A stretch of 64,000 nucleotides of DNA from an uncultured bacterium (GTDB lineage: Bacteria > Verrucomicrobiota > Lentisphaeria > Victivallales > UBA1829). Of the stretch, positions 1-9,430 are shown in pieces. How positions within the stretch are numbered: the stretch's first letter is position 1; each line of letters begins with the position of its first letter. Location: positions 89,272-153,271 of the forward strand of contig CASEYW010000076.1 of assembly GCA_949292215.1 (NCBI GenBank). Reading direction: 5' to 3'. Under the pieces are notes generated by a model, which saw only the letters and a program-made list of their open reading frames with translations, did no database searches and was not told where the DNA came from. The translations under genes were made by a program, and so were the position numbers.

Positions 1-2996
1 ATCAGGAAGGACCATGCAGTCATCTGGACAGCACGGAAACGATGTTTGGCTCCGTTCTGCGCTGCATCGAAGATGGACCGTCCGGCTTCCCGTTCCTGTT
101 TGGAGAATTCCACCATCAGGATTGCATTCTTGCTGGCAAGGCCGATCAGCATGATCATACCGAGCTGAGCATAGATACTGAGTGCTGTTTTTGTCATCAG
201 AAGTCCGAGAACGCCTCCCAGGGTTGCAAACGCAACGGAGGTCATCACGGGCATCGGAATGGTCCAGCTTTCATACTGTGCCACAAGGAAAAGATATCCG
301 AAAATGAGAGCCAGAGTCATCAGTCCGGCAAGTTTTCCTTCGTTGCCTCGTTCCTGATAGCTCATATCTGTCCAGGAGATACGGTAGTCCTTGGGGAGAT
401 TCGCATCGGCAAGTTCCTGAATCCTGTTCATGAGCTGTCCGCTACTGTACTGCGGTTTCGCCTGTGCTGTGACGGTTGCGGCAAGGTACTGGTTGAAACG
501 GGTCACCTGACGGGGACCGATGATGTAGGAGACATCCGCGATGGCACTGAGGGGGGCCATCTTTCCGGAATTCGTCTGCACCAGGATCTGCGAGATATCG
601 CCGAGGGTGGAACGTTCTTCCGCTTCCGACTGCATTTTTACTTTAAAAGTATTGTTGTAGAGATTGAAGTCGTTGATATAGAACGACGCAAGTTTGCTCT
701 GCAAGGTTGTGAACACACGGCTAACCGGGATGTTCATGGCTTCCGCTTTGGCACGATCCAGATTCAAGTAGAGCTGGGGCGTGCTCGCATTGTAGCCGCT
801 GAACGCATATTGTGTTTCCTTCTGGGTATTCAGCAGATAGAGGAATTTGTTCAGTTCTCTGGCAAGATCCTGCGGAGTCTGATTTCCTGTTGCCTGAAGG
901 GCGAAGGTCACGCCTCCGGTGGCGCCGAGTCCCATGATTGCGGGAGGCGTGAAGACATTGATCTTTGCCGCAGGAATCGTCCCGAGCTTTTTCTGGAGAG
1001 AGCCGGCAATTGTATTGAGCTGAAGTTCCGGCGTTTTTCGTTCGCTCCAGTTTTCCAGTGTGGCAATCACGAGGCCGACGTTTTCCCCGTTTCCTCCGAT
1101 GAAGCTGAAGCCGCTGACCATGATGACATCTTTCACCCCGGGGGTTTTCGAAAGAATTTCATAGCATTTATTCAGAACTTTGTTGGTTCGGGCAAGTGTT
1201 GCTCCCGGCGGCATTTCAATGTCGCAGAAGAGTGCTCCTTTATCCTCTTTCGGCAGGAATTCGCTCGCGACTCCGTTGAGCCACTGGGAATTCGCTCCCG
1301 CTTTTTCCAGTGCAGCAGGAACCATCCATTTCGGGACGCCAGAGAAGAGACAGTAATTGGCAAACAGAACACCCAGCATCAGAAGGAATGTAATGAACAT
1401 TTTCCGTGCGAGGAATCCTGAATAGAGAAGATATTTGTTCCTTGCGAAGTCAAGTCCGATATTGAACCAGCGGAACAGCAGCGGCTTGTTCGGATTGTAC
1501 GGTCGCAGAAGCAGTCCGCACAGAGCAGGACTGAGGGTCAGTGCGTTGACTGTGGAAAGCACCAGCGCAATGCACATGGTCGCAGAGAACTGCAGATAGA
1601 TTGTTCCCACCATGCCTCCGTAGAAGCCAACAGGCGCATAGATCGCCACAATCACAAGGGTCGTAGCGATGATGGCTCCTGTGATCTGTTCCATGCTTTT
1701 CGACGCAGCTTCTTTCGGTGGCAGTTTTTCCTCCTCAATGATTCGCATACAGTTTTCCACAACAACGATCGCGTCGTCCACCAGCGACCCGATGACGAGG
1801 ATCAGGGCGAACATCGTGAGAACGTTCATTGTGAACCCGAGCGGGACCAGGAAAATAAACGTTCCTACCAGAGACACCGGGATTGCCGCACTTGGAATCA
1901 GTGTTGCGCGCCAGTCCTGAAGGAAAATATAGGTGATCAAGACGACCAGTACCAGCGTGATAATCAGGGTGATGACGATTTCTTTCATGGTTGTGCGGAT
2001 GTATTCCGTCGGGTCATATCCCATGGTATACTTCACGCCTTTGGGGAAGTTCTTGGAAAGTTCCTTCAAGGTGGCGTTGGCCTGGTCTACGACATTGATT
2101 GCGTTTGCATCGGTGTTCCGGTAGATTGCAATGGCGATGGAGGGTTTTCCGTTGTAAGAACTGTCGCCGGAATACGTTTCCGATCCAAGTTCAATGCGTG
2201 CCACGTCACGCAAGCGGGTGATGTTGCCGTTTGCTCCGACTTTGATGACAATGTCTTCGAACTGTTCCGGAGTTTGCAGACGGCCGAGCGTGTTGACCTT
2301 CAACTGAATGTACTCATTGCTGTTTTCCGCACCGATCGTTCCGGCGGCTGCCTGAACGTTCTGGCTTTCAATAGCGGATGCAATGTCATCCGGTTTGATA
2401 TTCATGGCGGACATCCGGAGCGGATCCAGCCAGATTCGCATGCTGTACTGCCGTTCTCCGAAGATTGTCACATCGCTGATGCCGTTGATTCGGGCGAGCA
2501 CGTCACGGACATTGATTTTGATGTAGTTGCTCAACTGGAGGATGGAAAGTTCACTGCCGTCCGTTGTGAACGCGTACATGGCGAGGATGTCCGTGGAGCG
2601 TTTCATCACCTGGACTCCGAGCGCTTTGACTTCCGCCGGCAGAATCGGTTCTGCTCTCTGGATGGCGTTCTGCACGTTGACCTGGGCGATATCCGTATCG
2701 GTTCCGGATTCGAACGTGATGGAAAGAGTATAGTTTCCGCTGTTGTCGGACGTGGAGGAGAAGTAGATCATGTCCTCGATACCGTTGGCTTCCGTTTCGA
2801 TAACGGAAGCGACCGTGTCCGCAATTTCCTGCGCGCTGGCGCCCGGATAGCTGGCGGAGACCATGATCTGCGGCGGTGCGATTTCGGGATATTCCGCAAC
2901 CGGAACCTTCAGGATGCACATGGCGCCCGCAATCATCGTGACGATCGCAATGACGATCGCCAGTTTGGGCCTGTCAATGTAAATCTGGGAAATCAT
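1..2996 (-). CDS. RND-family multidrug efflux permease (HAE1/AcrB type), C-terminus cut by window edge
   Basis: Inner-membrane proton-driven pump of a tripartite efflux system. The reading frame opens at 2996 ([20 protein letters not shown], the usual cytoplasmic N-terminus plus first membrane helix) and stays open to the window start, giving about 998 codons; AcrB-type proteins are near 1040 residues, so only a few dozen C-terminal residues are missing. The TM4 proton-relay signature [13 protein letters not shown] with its Asp pair is encoded around 1750-1800, and the [12 protein letters not shown] and late FRAVxMTA helix motifs lie near 330 and 25. It starts 9 bases after the membrane fusion protein stop, so the two are co-transcribed, and the upstream MarR gene probably controls both. 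No TolC-like outer-membrane partner is seen; it may lie beyond the edge. Substrate cannot be inferred. Confidence 0.95.
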   Translation of the reverse strand, partial: MISQIYIDRPKLAIVIAIVTMIAGAMCILKVPVAEYPEIAPPQIMVSASYPGASAQEIADTVASVIETEANGIEDMIYFSSTSDNSGNYTLSITFESGTDTDIAQVNVQNAIQRAEPILPAEVKALGVQVMKRSTDILAMYAFTTDGSELSILQLSNYIKINVRDVLARINGISDVTIFGERQYSMRIWLDPLRMSAMNIKPDDIASAIESQNVQAAAGTIGAENSNEYIQLKVNTLGRLQTPEQFEDIVIKVGANGNITRLRDVARIELGSETYSGDSSYNGKPSIAIAIYRNTDANAINVVDQANATLKELSKNFPKGVKYTMGYDPTEYIRTTMKEIVITLIITLVLVVLITYIFLQDWRATLIPSAAIPVSLVGTFIFLVPLGFTMNVLTMFALILVIGSLVDDAIVVVENCMRIIEEEKLPPKEAASKSMEQITGAIIATTLVIVAIYAPVGFYGGMVGTIYLQFSATMCIALVLSTVNALTLSPALCGLLLRPYNPNKPLLFRWFNIGLDFARNKYLLYSGFLARKMFITFLLMLGVLFANYCLFSGVPKWMVPAALEKAGANSQWLNGVASEFLPKEDKGALFCDIEMPPGATLARTNKVLNKCYEILSKTPGVKDVIMVSGFSFIGGNGENVGLVIATLENWSERKTPELQLNTIAGSLQKKLGTIPAAKINVFTPPAIMGLGATGGVTFALQATGNQTPQDLARELNKFLYLLNTQKETQYAFSGYNASTPQLYLNLDRAKAEAMNIPVSRVFTTLQSKLASFYINDFNLYNNTFKVKMQSEAEERSTLGDISQILVQTNSGKMAPLSAIADVSYIIGPRQVTRFNQYLAATVTAQAKPQYSSGQLMNRIQELADANLPKDYRISWTDMSYQERGNEGKLAGLMTLALIFGYLFLVAQYESWTIPMPVMTSVAFATLGGVLGLLMTKTALSIYAQLGMIMLIGLASKNAILMVEFSKQEREAGRSIFDAAQNGAKHRFRAVQMTAWSFL

Positions 2997-3005
2997 TCGG
3001 GAACC

Positions 3006-4109
3006 TCACTTCGTTTCCTGTTGTTCGAAGACGGGCACGACCTTTCCGCCGGGACGCACCTTGTGTGTTCCATCCACAACAACCGTTTCTCCGGGTTTGA
3101 CACCGCTTTCGATGAGCTGCATGTTGCCGATGACTGAACCGGGCTTGACCCGTCTAGCTTCCGCTTTGCCGTCTTTTCCGACGATGTAGATGTAGTTGCC
3201 TTTTTCATCGGTCATCATTGCGGAGAGTTTGACTGCGGGTGTCGGGACTGCGAGTTTCCGGGAGAGCTTGACCGTGGTGTATCCGCCGGGGAGAAGCACA
3301 TGGTTCGGATTTTCGAACTGAGCCCAGAGAGTAATGGTTCCTGTTTCATTGTCGATTTTGTTGTCCACGAGCACGATATTGCCGGTCTTGTCGTATTCCC
3401 GTCCGTCTGCCAGGAGAATCCTGGCGATGCCGTTCTTCCGGATGCCGTCAACGCTGCCGAACTCTTTGATGAAATCCCGCTCGCTGATGGCGAAGCGGAC
3501 ATAAATCGGAGAGACTTGGACGATATCGGCAAGTTCCTTGCTGGTCGGCGTCACATAATTGCCTTCCGTATAGGTGGCTTTGCCGATGATGCCTGTGATC
3601 GGTGCGTAAATTTTGGTATAACTGAGGGAATTGTTTGCGTCCAGAAGATTGGCTTCCGCCTCGGCAAGTTTGGCTTTCGTTGTGTTGAAGAGGCGTTTCG
3701 CATCCTGATAGACAATTTCCGCCACAGCGCGTTTCTGATAGAGTTTTTCCTGTCGGTTGAAATCGTTCTGCGCATATTCCAGTTCTGCCTGAATCTGCAT
3801 GACGTTGGCTTCTGCGGATTTCGCTTTGGCTCGATAAGTCGTATCCTCAATGACAAAGAGAAGCTGTCCTTTCTTCACCAGTTCGCCTTCTTTGAACTTG
3901 ATCTCGTAAAGATATCCGGAGATGCGCGCGACGATGGAAACACTCTGAATCGCTTCAATGTGACCGACGTATTTCCTGGTCGCCGCATCGTTTCGGATGA
4001 CGGCTTTTTCCACGCTCACATACGGCGCCGGAGGTTCTCCCTGAGCAAAAGCGGTGAAGGCTGTTCCCAGAACAGCCGCGGCCAGCAAGGCGGATTGTTT
4101 CAGTGCCAT
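3006..4109 (-). CDS. RND efflux periplasmic adaptor (membrane fusion protein)
   Basis: Periplasmic adaptor that links the RND permease to an outer-membrane channel. The 367-residue product starts MALKQSALLAAAVLGTAFTA, a signal peptide ending near AFAQ. It then shows the lipoyl-like half motifs (ARISGYLYEIKFKEGELVKKGQLLF), a helical hairpin rich in Lys and Glu, the returning half (YAPITGIIGKATYTEGNYV) and a beta-barrel ending in VVVDGTHKVRPGGKV. A longer frame begins at 4166, but the ATG at 4109 has AAAGGAC upstream and gives a clean signal peptide, so I use it. It lies one base after the marR stop and 9 bases before the permease, a tight three-gene operon. No lipobox cysteine follows the signal peptide. 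Confidence 0.95.
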   Translation of the reverse strand: MALKQSALLAAAVLGTAFTAFAQGEPPAPYVSVEKAVIRNDAATRKYVGHIEAIQSVSIVARISGYLYEIKFKEGELVKKGQLLFVIEDTTYRAKAKSAEANVMQIQAELEYAQNDFNRQEKLYQKRAVAEIVYQDAKRLFNTTKAKLAEAEANLLDANNSLSYTKIYAPITGIIGKATYTEGNYVTPTSKELADIVQVSPIYVRFAISERDFIKEFGSVDGIRKNGIARILLADGREYDKTGNIVLVDNKIDNETGTITLWAQFENPNHVLLPGGYTTVKLSRKLAVPTPAVKLSAMMTDEKGNYIYIVGKDGKAEARRVKPGSVIGNMQLIESGVKPGETVVVDGTHKVRPGGKVVPVFEQQETK

Positions 4110-4110
4110 G

Positions 4111-4569
4111 TTAGATTTGTCCTTTCTTATTGTATTCGTCATAAATTTTTTGCAGTAGATTTTCAAACTGTTTTTTCTCCTCGGGAAGGAGAGGGGCGAG
4201 GAGCCCGTCGTATTTCTGATGGATTACCTCTTCCGTGAATTCATGTTTCCGTTTGAGCTCCTCTGGAAAATTGATACAGATGGCTCGCCGGTCCGACTTG
4301 CTCTGGGTTCTGGTGACCAGGCCTTTGTTGACCAGCAGATCGACCATTTCGGAAGCTGCTCCCGGCGTCACCCGCAGTTTCCCGGAGAGGGTTTTCAATG
4401 AAATTCCTTCCGGATTCGTATCCAGCAGTTTCCAGAGCGTGATATACGCCCGGCTCTGGCTGACCGTGAGACCGGCGTACTGAAAGTCGCCCCATTGTGT
4501 CGCATGATGTTCCAGCGCGGCTCGTTCCAGCGCGTCTGAAAGCAGAAAAAGTTGTTTCCAAGCCGACAT
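4111..4569 (-). CDS. MarR-family transcriptional regulator of the efflux operon
   Basis: The 152-residue protein has the MarR winged-helix layout: an N-terminal dimerisation helix, a recognition region (ISLKTLSGKLRVTPGAASEMVDLLVNKGLV) and a wing with the family signature TRTQSKSDRRAI, followed by C-terminal dimerisation helices. The start is taken at the ATG (4569), 7 bases after an AGG; an in-frame GTG at 4575 sits too close to that AGG. It is the first gene of marR-adaptor-permease, the usual arrangement for an autorepressed pump operon. A perfect 7-base inverted repeat lies 34-55 bases upstream and is the likely operator. The ligand is unknown. Confidence 0.92.
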   Translation of the reverse strand: MSAWKQLFLLSDALERAALEHHATQWGDFQYAGLTVSQSRAYITLWKLLDTNPEGISLKTLSGKLRVTPGAASEMVDLLVNKGLVTRTQSKSDRRAICINFPEELKRKHEFTEEVIHQKYDGLLAPLLPEEKKQFENLLQKIYDEYNKKGQI

Positions 4570-4602
4570 GTTCACACCTGTTTCCTGAAATATTCGGAAG
4601 CC

Positions 4603-4624
4603 CTTAATATACTGATGTATTAAG
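4603..4624. promoter_or_regulatory. Inverted-repeat operator candidate for the MarR regulator
   Basis: CTTAATA and TATTAAG form perfect 7-base arms around an 8-base centre, extending to 8 of 9 matching pairs. Its size and position just upstream of the marR start match MarR-family operators, which usually overlap the promoter they repress. Binding by this regulator is inferred. Confidence 0.6.
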
Positions 4625-4796
4625 AATTTTCAAGTGGTTTTTAAAAATTAATCCATCTTAACTGTGATCGGAGCGGCCGAGCGTTTGAGGTGGAAGGGAA
4701 TTTCCGCGGTTTGTTTTTCCGGTTTCCCGCACAAAAGATTGAAATCGTTGTCCATACGATGGCGCGAGTGTTTTTTCCGAAAATGGCTTGCTGAAC

Positions 4797-4824
4797 TGGA
4801 CTTTTCCCGAAAAATGTGTATCTT
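4797..4824 (+). promoter_or_regulatory. Candidate sigma70-type promoter of uvrB
   Basis: TGGACT, a 16-base spacer and TATCTT precede the uvrB ribosome site by about 15 bases. The match is modest. No LexA-type box was recognised nearby. Confidence 0.35.
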
Positions 4825-4848
4825 ATGGAAAGAGAGGGAAGGATTTTT

Positions 4849-6915
4849 ATGAGTTTGTTCAATCTAGTATCGGACTATGCGCCGGGCGGCGATCAGCCGG
4901 AGGCGATTGCCGCGCTTGTCAGGGGACTGCGCAGCGGGACCCGTTATCAGACGCTTCAGGGCGTGACGGGTTCCGGCAAGACGTTTACGCTTGCCAATGT
5001 GATTGCGCAGGTGGAACGGCCCGTCCTGGTGCTTTCTCACAATAAAACATTGGCCGCGCAGCTGTACAGCGAATTCAAGTCGTTTTTTCCGGACAACGCG
5101 GTCGAATATTTCATCAGTTATTACGACTATTATCTGCCGGAGTCCTACATTCCGCAGACCGATACCTATATCGCCAAGGATGCCAGCATCAATGAGAACA
5201 TCGAACGGATGCGTCTTTCCGCAACGGCATCTCTGATTGAGCGGCGGGATGTGATCGTTGTGGCAAGCGTTTCCTGTATTTACGGATTGGGCGATCCCGA
5301 GGACTACGAAGCTATGAGCATAGAACTCAAGGTCGGGGCGACTCTGGACCGGAACCATTTCCTGGAGCTGCTCGTTGCGATTCAGTATCTCCGGAACGAC
5401 ATGATGCCGGAAAAGGGGAATTTCCGGGTGCGCGGCGATTGTGTGGATGTCTTTTCCGCTCAGAAAGATGAGTTCGTCCGGGTGGAGTTCTGGGGCGACA
5501 CGATCGAATCCGTTTCCCGCTGCGACGTCGTGACGGGCCGGGTGATCGCAAAACTTCAGAGAACCTATATTTTCCCGGCGAAACTTTTCGTGATGCCGCA
5601 GGAAAAACTGGAGGCGGCGACCAGTTCCATCCTTGCGGAGATGCGGGAGCGTGTGAAGGAGCTGGAGTCGCAGAATAAACTGGTCGAAGCGCAACGCCTG
5701 TTCCAGCGGGTCAATTACGATATGGAGATGATGCGGGAGATCGGCTACTGTTCCGGAATAGAAAACTATTCCAGACATCTGTCGGGGAGGGCGCCCGGAT
5801 CGCGGCCATACTGTCTTCTTGATTTCTTTCAGAAAGATTTCATTACGATGATCGACGAGTCTCATGTCACGATCCCCCAGCTTCAGGCAATGTATCGGGC
5901 GGACCGCAGCCGCAAGGAGACTCTGGTGGAGCACGGGTTCCGTCTGCCGTCGGCGCTGGACAACCGGCCTTTGAAATTTGAAGAGATTACCAGTCTGACC
6001 GGCGATACGGTATTTGTTTCCGCGACCCCGGCGGATTATGAGTTGAATCTCAGTGGGGAAAATGTCGTTCAGCAGGTGGTGCGTCCGACCGGCCTGCTGG
6101 ACCCGGAGGTGGAGATCCGGCCGCTGGAGAACCAGGTCGACGATGTGATGGAGGAGATCCGCAAATATGCCGCGCAGGGCGCTCGGACCATTGTTACAAC
6201 CCTGACAAAGAAAAGCGCGGAACGTCTCGCCGACTACCTGACCGATCTGGGAATGCGTGCAAAATATCTGCACTCGGAGATCGACGCGATCGAACGCGTC
6301 CGCATTCTTTCCGAACTGAGGGAAGGGGAGTTCGACTGTCTGATCGGAATCAATCTCCTGCGCGAAGGCATTGATCTGCCGGAAGTCACGCTGGTGGCAA
6401 TCCTTGATGCCGACAAGGAAGGATTTCTGCGTTCGGAACGCTCTCTCATCCAGGTTGCCGGACGTGCCGCGCGTAACGCAAATGGAAAAGTGATCCTGTA
6501 TGCTGATCTCATTACGGATTCGATTCGGAAGCTGCTGACAGTGACGGAAGCGCGCCGCGCAAAACAGATCGCTTACAACAAGGCTCACGGGATCGTTCCC
6601 AAAACCATCATCAAGGCACGCCGCACGACGATTGAGGAGACCATCCTGGGATATGCTCCCGAAAACGATCCCGGTCACGCGGATTCCGTTCTTACCGTTG
6701 CCGAGGCAAGGGCAAAATACAGCGCCGGTCCGTCGAAAAAGAAGATCGCCGGGAAAACGGCCGGAGCACAAACCCTCTCTCCGCTGGATCTGACGGAGGT
6801 TATTTCCGAACTGGAGCGGGAGATGCTGGAAGCCGCCGAAGCACTCGAATTCGAACGGGCCGCGGAATTGCGCGACCGCATCAAGGCAATCGAAAAAGGC
6901 GAGTTGAAAATTTGA
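4849..6915 (+). CDS. uvrB: Excinuclease ABC subunit B (UvrB)
   Basis: DNA-damage recognition helicase-like subunit of nucleotide excision repair; it is loaded by UvrA and recruits UvrC. The 688-residue length is typical. Walker A GVTGSGKT lies at about residues 38-45, the damage-probing beta-hairpin region (YYDYYLPESYIPQTDTYI) at about 91-108, the Walker B-like MIDESHVT near 340, the helicase motif VAGRAARN in the second RecA-like lobe, and a C-terminal UVR domain (LEFERAAELRDRI) that binds UvrC. The frame runs further upstream, but ATG 4849 follows GGGAAGG and matches the family N-terminus MSLFNLVSDYAPGGDQ. The gene stands alone; uvrA and uvrC are not in the window. Confidence 0.98.
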   Translation: MSLFNLVSDYAPGGDQPEAIAALVRGLRSGTRYQTLQGVTGSGKTFTLANVIAQVERPVLVLSHNKTLAAQLYSEFKSFFPDNAVEYFISYYDYYLPESYIPQTDTYIAKDASINENIERMRLSATASLIERRDVIVVASVSCIYGLGDPEDYEAMSIELKVGATLDRNHFLELLVAIQYLRNDMMPEKGNFRVRGDCVDVFSAQKDEFVRVEFWGDTIESVSRCDVVTGRVIAKLQRTYIFPAKLFVMPQEKLEAATSSILAEMRERVKELESQNKLVEAQRLFQRVNYDMEMMREIGYCSGIENYSRHLSGRAPGSRPYCLLDFFQKDFITMIDESHVTIPQLQAMYRADRSRKETLVEHGFRLPSALDNRPLKFEEITSLTGDTVFVSATPADYELNLSGENVVQQVVRPTGLLDPEVEIRPLENQVDDVMEEIRKYAAQGARTIVTTLTKKSAERLADYLTDLGMRAKYLHSEIDAIERVRILSELREGEFDCLIGINLLREGIDLPEVTLVAILDADKEGFLRSERSLIQVAGRAARNANGKVILYADLITDSIRKLLTVTEARRAKQIAYNKAHGIVPKTIIKARRTTIEETILGYAPENDPGHADSVLTVAEARAKYSAGPSKKKIAGKTAGAQTLSPLDLTEVISELEREMLEAAEALEFERAAELRDRIKAIEKGELKI

Positions 6916-6940
6916 CAAATATGCTTTCGTATGATAGAGT
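6912..6940 (+). promoter_or_regulatory. Sigma70-type promoter for the SurA-like gene
   Basis: A perfect TTGACA -35 box, a 17-base spacer and TAGAGT with an upstream TG (extended -10) sit 30 bases before the foldase start. The -35 overlaps the uvrB stop codon, so the downstream gene can be transcribed independently. Confidence 0.65.
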
Positions 6941-6970
6941 TTGCTTTCTGAATTTTTCTGGAGCAGAGAT

Positions 6971-7939
6971 ATGAAACTTTTGATGCTGGTTTGTTCGGTT
7001 CTTGTCTGCGGGATTCTCGTTGCCCAGAACAAGACGGATTTGGGCAGGGAATCCAAGGTGGATTCCGTGATCGCCACGGTAAACGGTGAGCCGATCACTC
7101 TGCTGGATGTCATTTTGGAAAGCGGACAGGATGAGGCTCGGCTTGCGGCAATGTTCACGGGAGAGCGCCTCTATGCGGAAACCGCAAAGATTCGGAAAGC
7201 AATGGTCGACAATCTTGTAATCCGCAAACTCATCTATGAAAAATATAAGGCAAAACCGTTCGAGATTCAGAAACAGCATATCGAGGACATGGTGGATACC
7301 CTGGCTCTCAGCATGGGCGATGGAACCAGGGCTGGTCTGGAGCGGAAAGCAAGGTCCTACGGCTCCAATATGGATGAAATCCGTGAAAAGGCCAGAGAAA
7401 GAATCGCCGTCGATGTGCTGCTGATGCAGAATTGCGACCGGCGTGTTTTCATCACTCCGCGCGAGGTTTACGAAGCCTATCAGAAACATCCGGAAAAGTG
7501 GACTAAACCGGCGACCATTGATTTGCAGCTGATTCTCATCCGTCGCGGAACCGGCAATCCGGAAGTCCCCGCAGCAAACATCGCATCCATGCTTCGGAAC
7601 GCGGACGAGAGAATCTTCAGCAGAATTGCCGTTGAAAATTCGGAAGGGCCGAATGCGTCAAAGGGCGGACATGTCGGAAAGATCGAGATGAACAAACTGC
7701 GGCCCGAATTCCTGACCGTTCTGAAAACTGCGGCAGAAAATGAGATCAAAGGACCGGTGGAGACTCCCGAAGGATTTTATTTCATTCGCGTTAACGGTAT
7801 TTCCAAAGAGGAGAAACTTCCCTTTGATAAAGTTTCAAAGGAGATTCACGACTCCCTGCGTCGGGCAGCTCTGGAAAAAAAACGAAATGAATACAAGACG
7901 CAGCTTCTCAGCGAAGCGGTGGTGCGTTATTTCTTCTGA
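6971..7939 (+). CDS. SurA/PpiC-type periplasmic peptidyl-prolyl cis-trans isomerase
   Basis: Likely periplasmic foldase for outer-membrane proteins. The 322-residue product begins with a signal peptide (MKLLMLVCSVLVCGILVAQ). A SurA N-terminal chaperone domain follows (VDSVIATVNGEPITLLDV onward), then one parvulin-type rotamase region (from about IDLQLILIRRG to GFYFIRVNGI) and a C-terminal helix. SurA proteins often carry two parvulin modules; one is visible here. The start at 6971 follows GGAG; a longer frame from 6941 would spoil the signal peptide. Its own promoter lies in the uvrB tail. Confidence 0.85.
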   Translation: MKLLMLVCSVLVCGILVAQNKTDLGRESKVDSVIATVNGEPITLLDVILESGQDEARLAAMFTGERLYAETAKIRKAMVDNLVIRKLIYEKYKAKPFEIQKQHIEDMVDTLALSMGDGTRAGLERKARSYGSNMDEIREKARERIAVDVLLMQNCDRRVFITPREVYEAYQKHPEKWTKPATIDLQLILIRRGTGNPEVPAANIASMLRNADERIFSRIAVENSEGPNASKGGHVGKIEMNKLRPEFLTVLKTAAENEIKGPVETPEGFYFIRVNGISKEEKLPFDKVSKEIHDSLRRAALEKKRNEYKTQLLSEAVVRYFF

Positions 7940-7945
7940 TTGAGA

Positions 7946-7975
7946 ACAAGAGACGGACTCAAGTCCGTCCCTTGT
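7946..7975. terminator. Hairpin between convergent genes, likely bidirectional terminator
   Basis: Arms of 14 bases with a single mismatch (ACAAGAGACGGACT and AGTCCGTCCCTTGT) flank a 2-base centre. It occupies the 45-base gap between the convergent stop codons at 7939 and 7985. There is no clear U-tract on either strand, so it could instead protect both 3' ends. Confidence 0.5.
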
Positions 7976-7984
7976 CCGGATCTT

Positions 7985-8887
7985 TTATCGATTCCTTCGA
8001 TAGATCGAACTTGGCCTGTATCCGTCGCCCGGACGGAATCCTCCGCTGCGGAAGCTGTTGCTTGGCTTGTAACCGTCGCCCGGACGAGGGCCTGCTCCAG
8101 GTCTGTTCGGCGAGTTGAAATTGTCGCTTGGCTTGTAACCGTCGCCCGGACGGAAGGCGTCGCCCGGACGCTGTGTTTGGCCAGCCCGCACAAAATCGGT
8201 CGGGCGGTAGCGGTCGTCGCGTGGAGTCGGACGCGGTGTAACTGCTTTTCCGATTGGGCGGATGACCCGCTGGTGGTCTTTGGACTGAACCGGTTTTGGC
8301 GGATCGGGTCTTGGCGGATCGGGTCTTGGCGGATCGGGTTTTGGCGGCCGCGGTTTCGGCGGATCGGGTCTTGGCGGCCGCGGTTTCGGCGGATCGGGTC
8401 TTGGCGGCCGCGGTTTCGGCGGATCGGGTCTTGGCGGCCGCGGTTTCGGCGGATCGGGTCTTGGCGGCTGCGGTTTCGGCGGATCGGGTCTTGGCGGCCG
8501 CGGTTTCGGCGGAGGAGGTGGTGGCGGGTTCCAGTTCCACCAGGAGTTCCAGGTGCGGAAGTACCAGGGAACCGGTTGTGCTATGACAATTGGAGCGGAG
8601 GAATAGGTTGTCCCGCTTGGCGCCAGTGAAAGAGAACCATCCGGATATTGATAATAGAGATCGCCGTCCAGAACAACCTGTTTCAACGTAATTTCCCGGT
8701 ATGGCGTAGTGGGAATTGCTCCGATGATGAATGGCTGTGGTATGACAATTCCATAGAAAAGAGTCGGCAGATTGAAGGACAGAAATTGATATGAGCCGGA
8801 AAAAATGCTGAGATCCGACGTTTGAGTTCCCGCAAATACGGTCGCCGCGGAAATAATCGCGGCTGTTGTTGCAAGCAGCTTTTTCAT
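7985..8887 (-). CDS. Secreted proline-rich repeat protein
   Basis: A family is not recognised. The 300-residue product starts with a signal peptide (MKKLLATTAAIISAATVFAG). About 100 residues of unknown fold follow, with many aromatic residues and a W-rich stretch (YFRTWNSWWNWN). Then come seven prolines and a run of ten-residue repeats of the form PPKPRPPRPD. The C-terminal 90 residues carry repeated RPGDGYKPS-type blocks. The repeats are strongly basic from Arg and Lys, with regularly spaced Asp, and should form extended polyproline-II structure. Such tails often span or bind cell-wall material, but the function is unknown. The start has GGAGGAG-like bases just upstream. The gene is monocistronic. 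Confidence 0.75.
   Translation of the reverse strand: MKKLLATTAAIISAATVFAGTQTSDLSIFSGSYQFLSFNLPTLFYGIVIPQPFIIGAIPTTPYREITLKQVVLDGDLYYQYPDGSLSLAPSGTTYSSAPIVIAQPVPWYFRTWNSWWNWNPPPPPPPKPRPPRPDPPKPQPPRPDPPKPRPPRPDPPKPRPPRPDPPKPRPPRPDPPKPRPPKPDPPRPDPPRPDPPKPVQSKDHQRVIRPIGKAVTPRPTPRDDRYRPTDFVRAGQTQRPGDAFRPGDGYKPSDNFNSPNRPGAGPRPGDGYKPSNSFRSGGFRPGDGYRPSSIYRRNR
8295..8520 (-). repeat. In-frame tandem repeat array encoding proline-rich decapeptides
   Basis: Three 15-base units (8295-8340) are followed by six consecutive 30-base units (8341-8520) that are nearly identical on the DNA level; one has a single change and the last diverges at its end. All are in frame with the secreted protein. Near-identity of nucleotides, not only residues, implies recent slippage or recombination. 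Confidence 0.92.
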
Positions 8888-8995
8888 TTTTCACTCCTCC
8901 CTGTTATAATCTTTTAGACATGAAACGGACCGGAGACGAAAATATTGTTAATAAAATTTAATTTTTATTAAAGAAGAATAATTCGATATTCTGAA

Positions 8996-9430
8996 TTATT
9001 CTTCTTCCACTGCTTTTCCGAAATGTTCATGAATATAGCCGCAAGCCTCCTCTAGGGAGTGGAGGATTTTCGTGGAAAAGCGAACCATCCATGGACTGCA
9101 TTCTTCAAAGGAGAAGGGCGAAAAGGAAACGACGAATTTTCCGATGTCATGGGCGGCATAAAACACTTCCATTGCAGTGCCGATGGAAGGTTTGCTGTAA
9201 TTGACGAGGATGATATCTGCGTCACGGACGTCCTGAAGATCGAACTCGACGATTTCATTTGCGCTGTCGACCTGCCGGTCGATGAATTTGCGTCGCATGG
9301 GGTCAAGCAGGCGGAACTCAGGAGAGAGAAGGCGTTTTGCCTCCTCTCTCCATGCTCTGGCGCTTCCCTCATGTTCATCCATGATGGGACCGCTGAGATA
9401 AATGACAAGGCGTTTCTGTTCGCTTTTCAT
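8996..9430 (-). CDS. Nucleoside 2-deoxyribosyltransferase-like protein
   Basis: The 144-residue protein resembles the nucleoside 2-deoxyribosyltransferase / Rossmann-like hydrolase family: an N-terminal strand IYLSGPI, a WR motif (ARAWREEA), the acidic DLQDVRDADIILVNY segment and GTAMEVFYA, where the Glu corresponds to the family's catalytic nucleophile. The length fits the family. Such enzymes cleave or exchange the base of deoxynucleosides; substrate is not predictable. Its ATG overlaps the glgP stop by four bases, so it is translationally coupled to glycogen phosphorylase. That pairing is unusual and may only reflect operon packing. Confidence 0.7.
   Translation of the reverse strand: MKSEQKRLVIYLSGPIMDEHEGSARAWREEAKRLLSPEFRLLDPMRRKFIDRQVDSANEIVEFDLQDVRDADIILVNYSKPSIGTAMEVFYAAHDIGKFVVSFSPFSFEECSPWMVRFSTKILHSLEEACGYIHEHFGKAVEEE

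Noticed and set aside
42..1421. Plus-strand ORF of 459 codons in the RND permease
   Set aside because: Antisense to the permease; Cys/His-rich, low-complexity translation without family match.
4864..7158. Long minus-strand ORF (764 codons) opposite uvrB
   Set aside because: It lies antisense to the full UvrB gene, has no family match, and its composition is that of an antisense shadow of a biased codon set.
8295..8520. Tandem repeats considered as CRISPR
   Set aside because: Repeats are contiguous with no unique spacers and are in frame with a secreted proline-rich protein.
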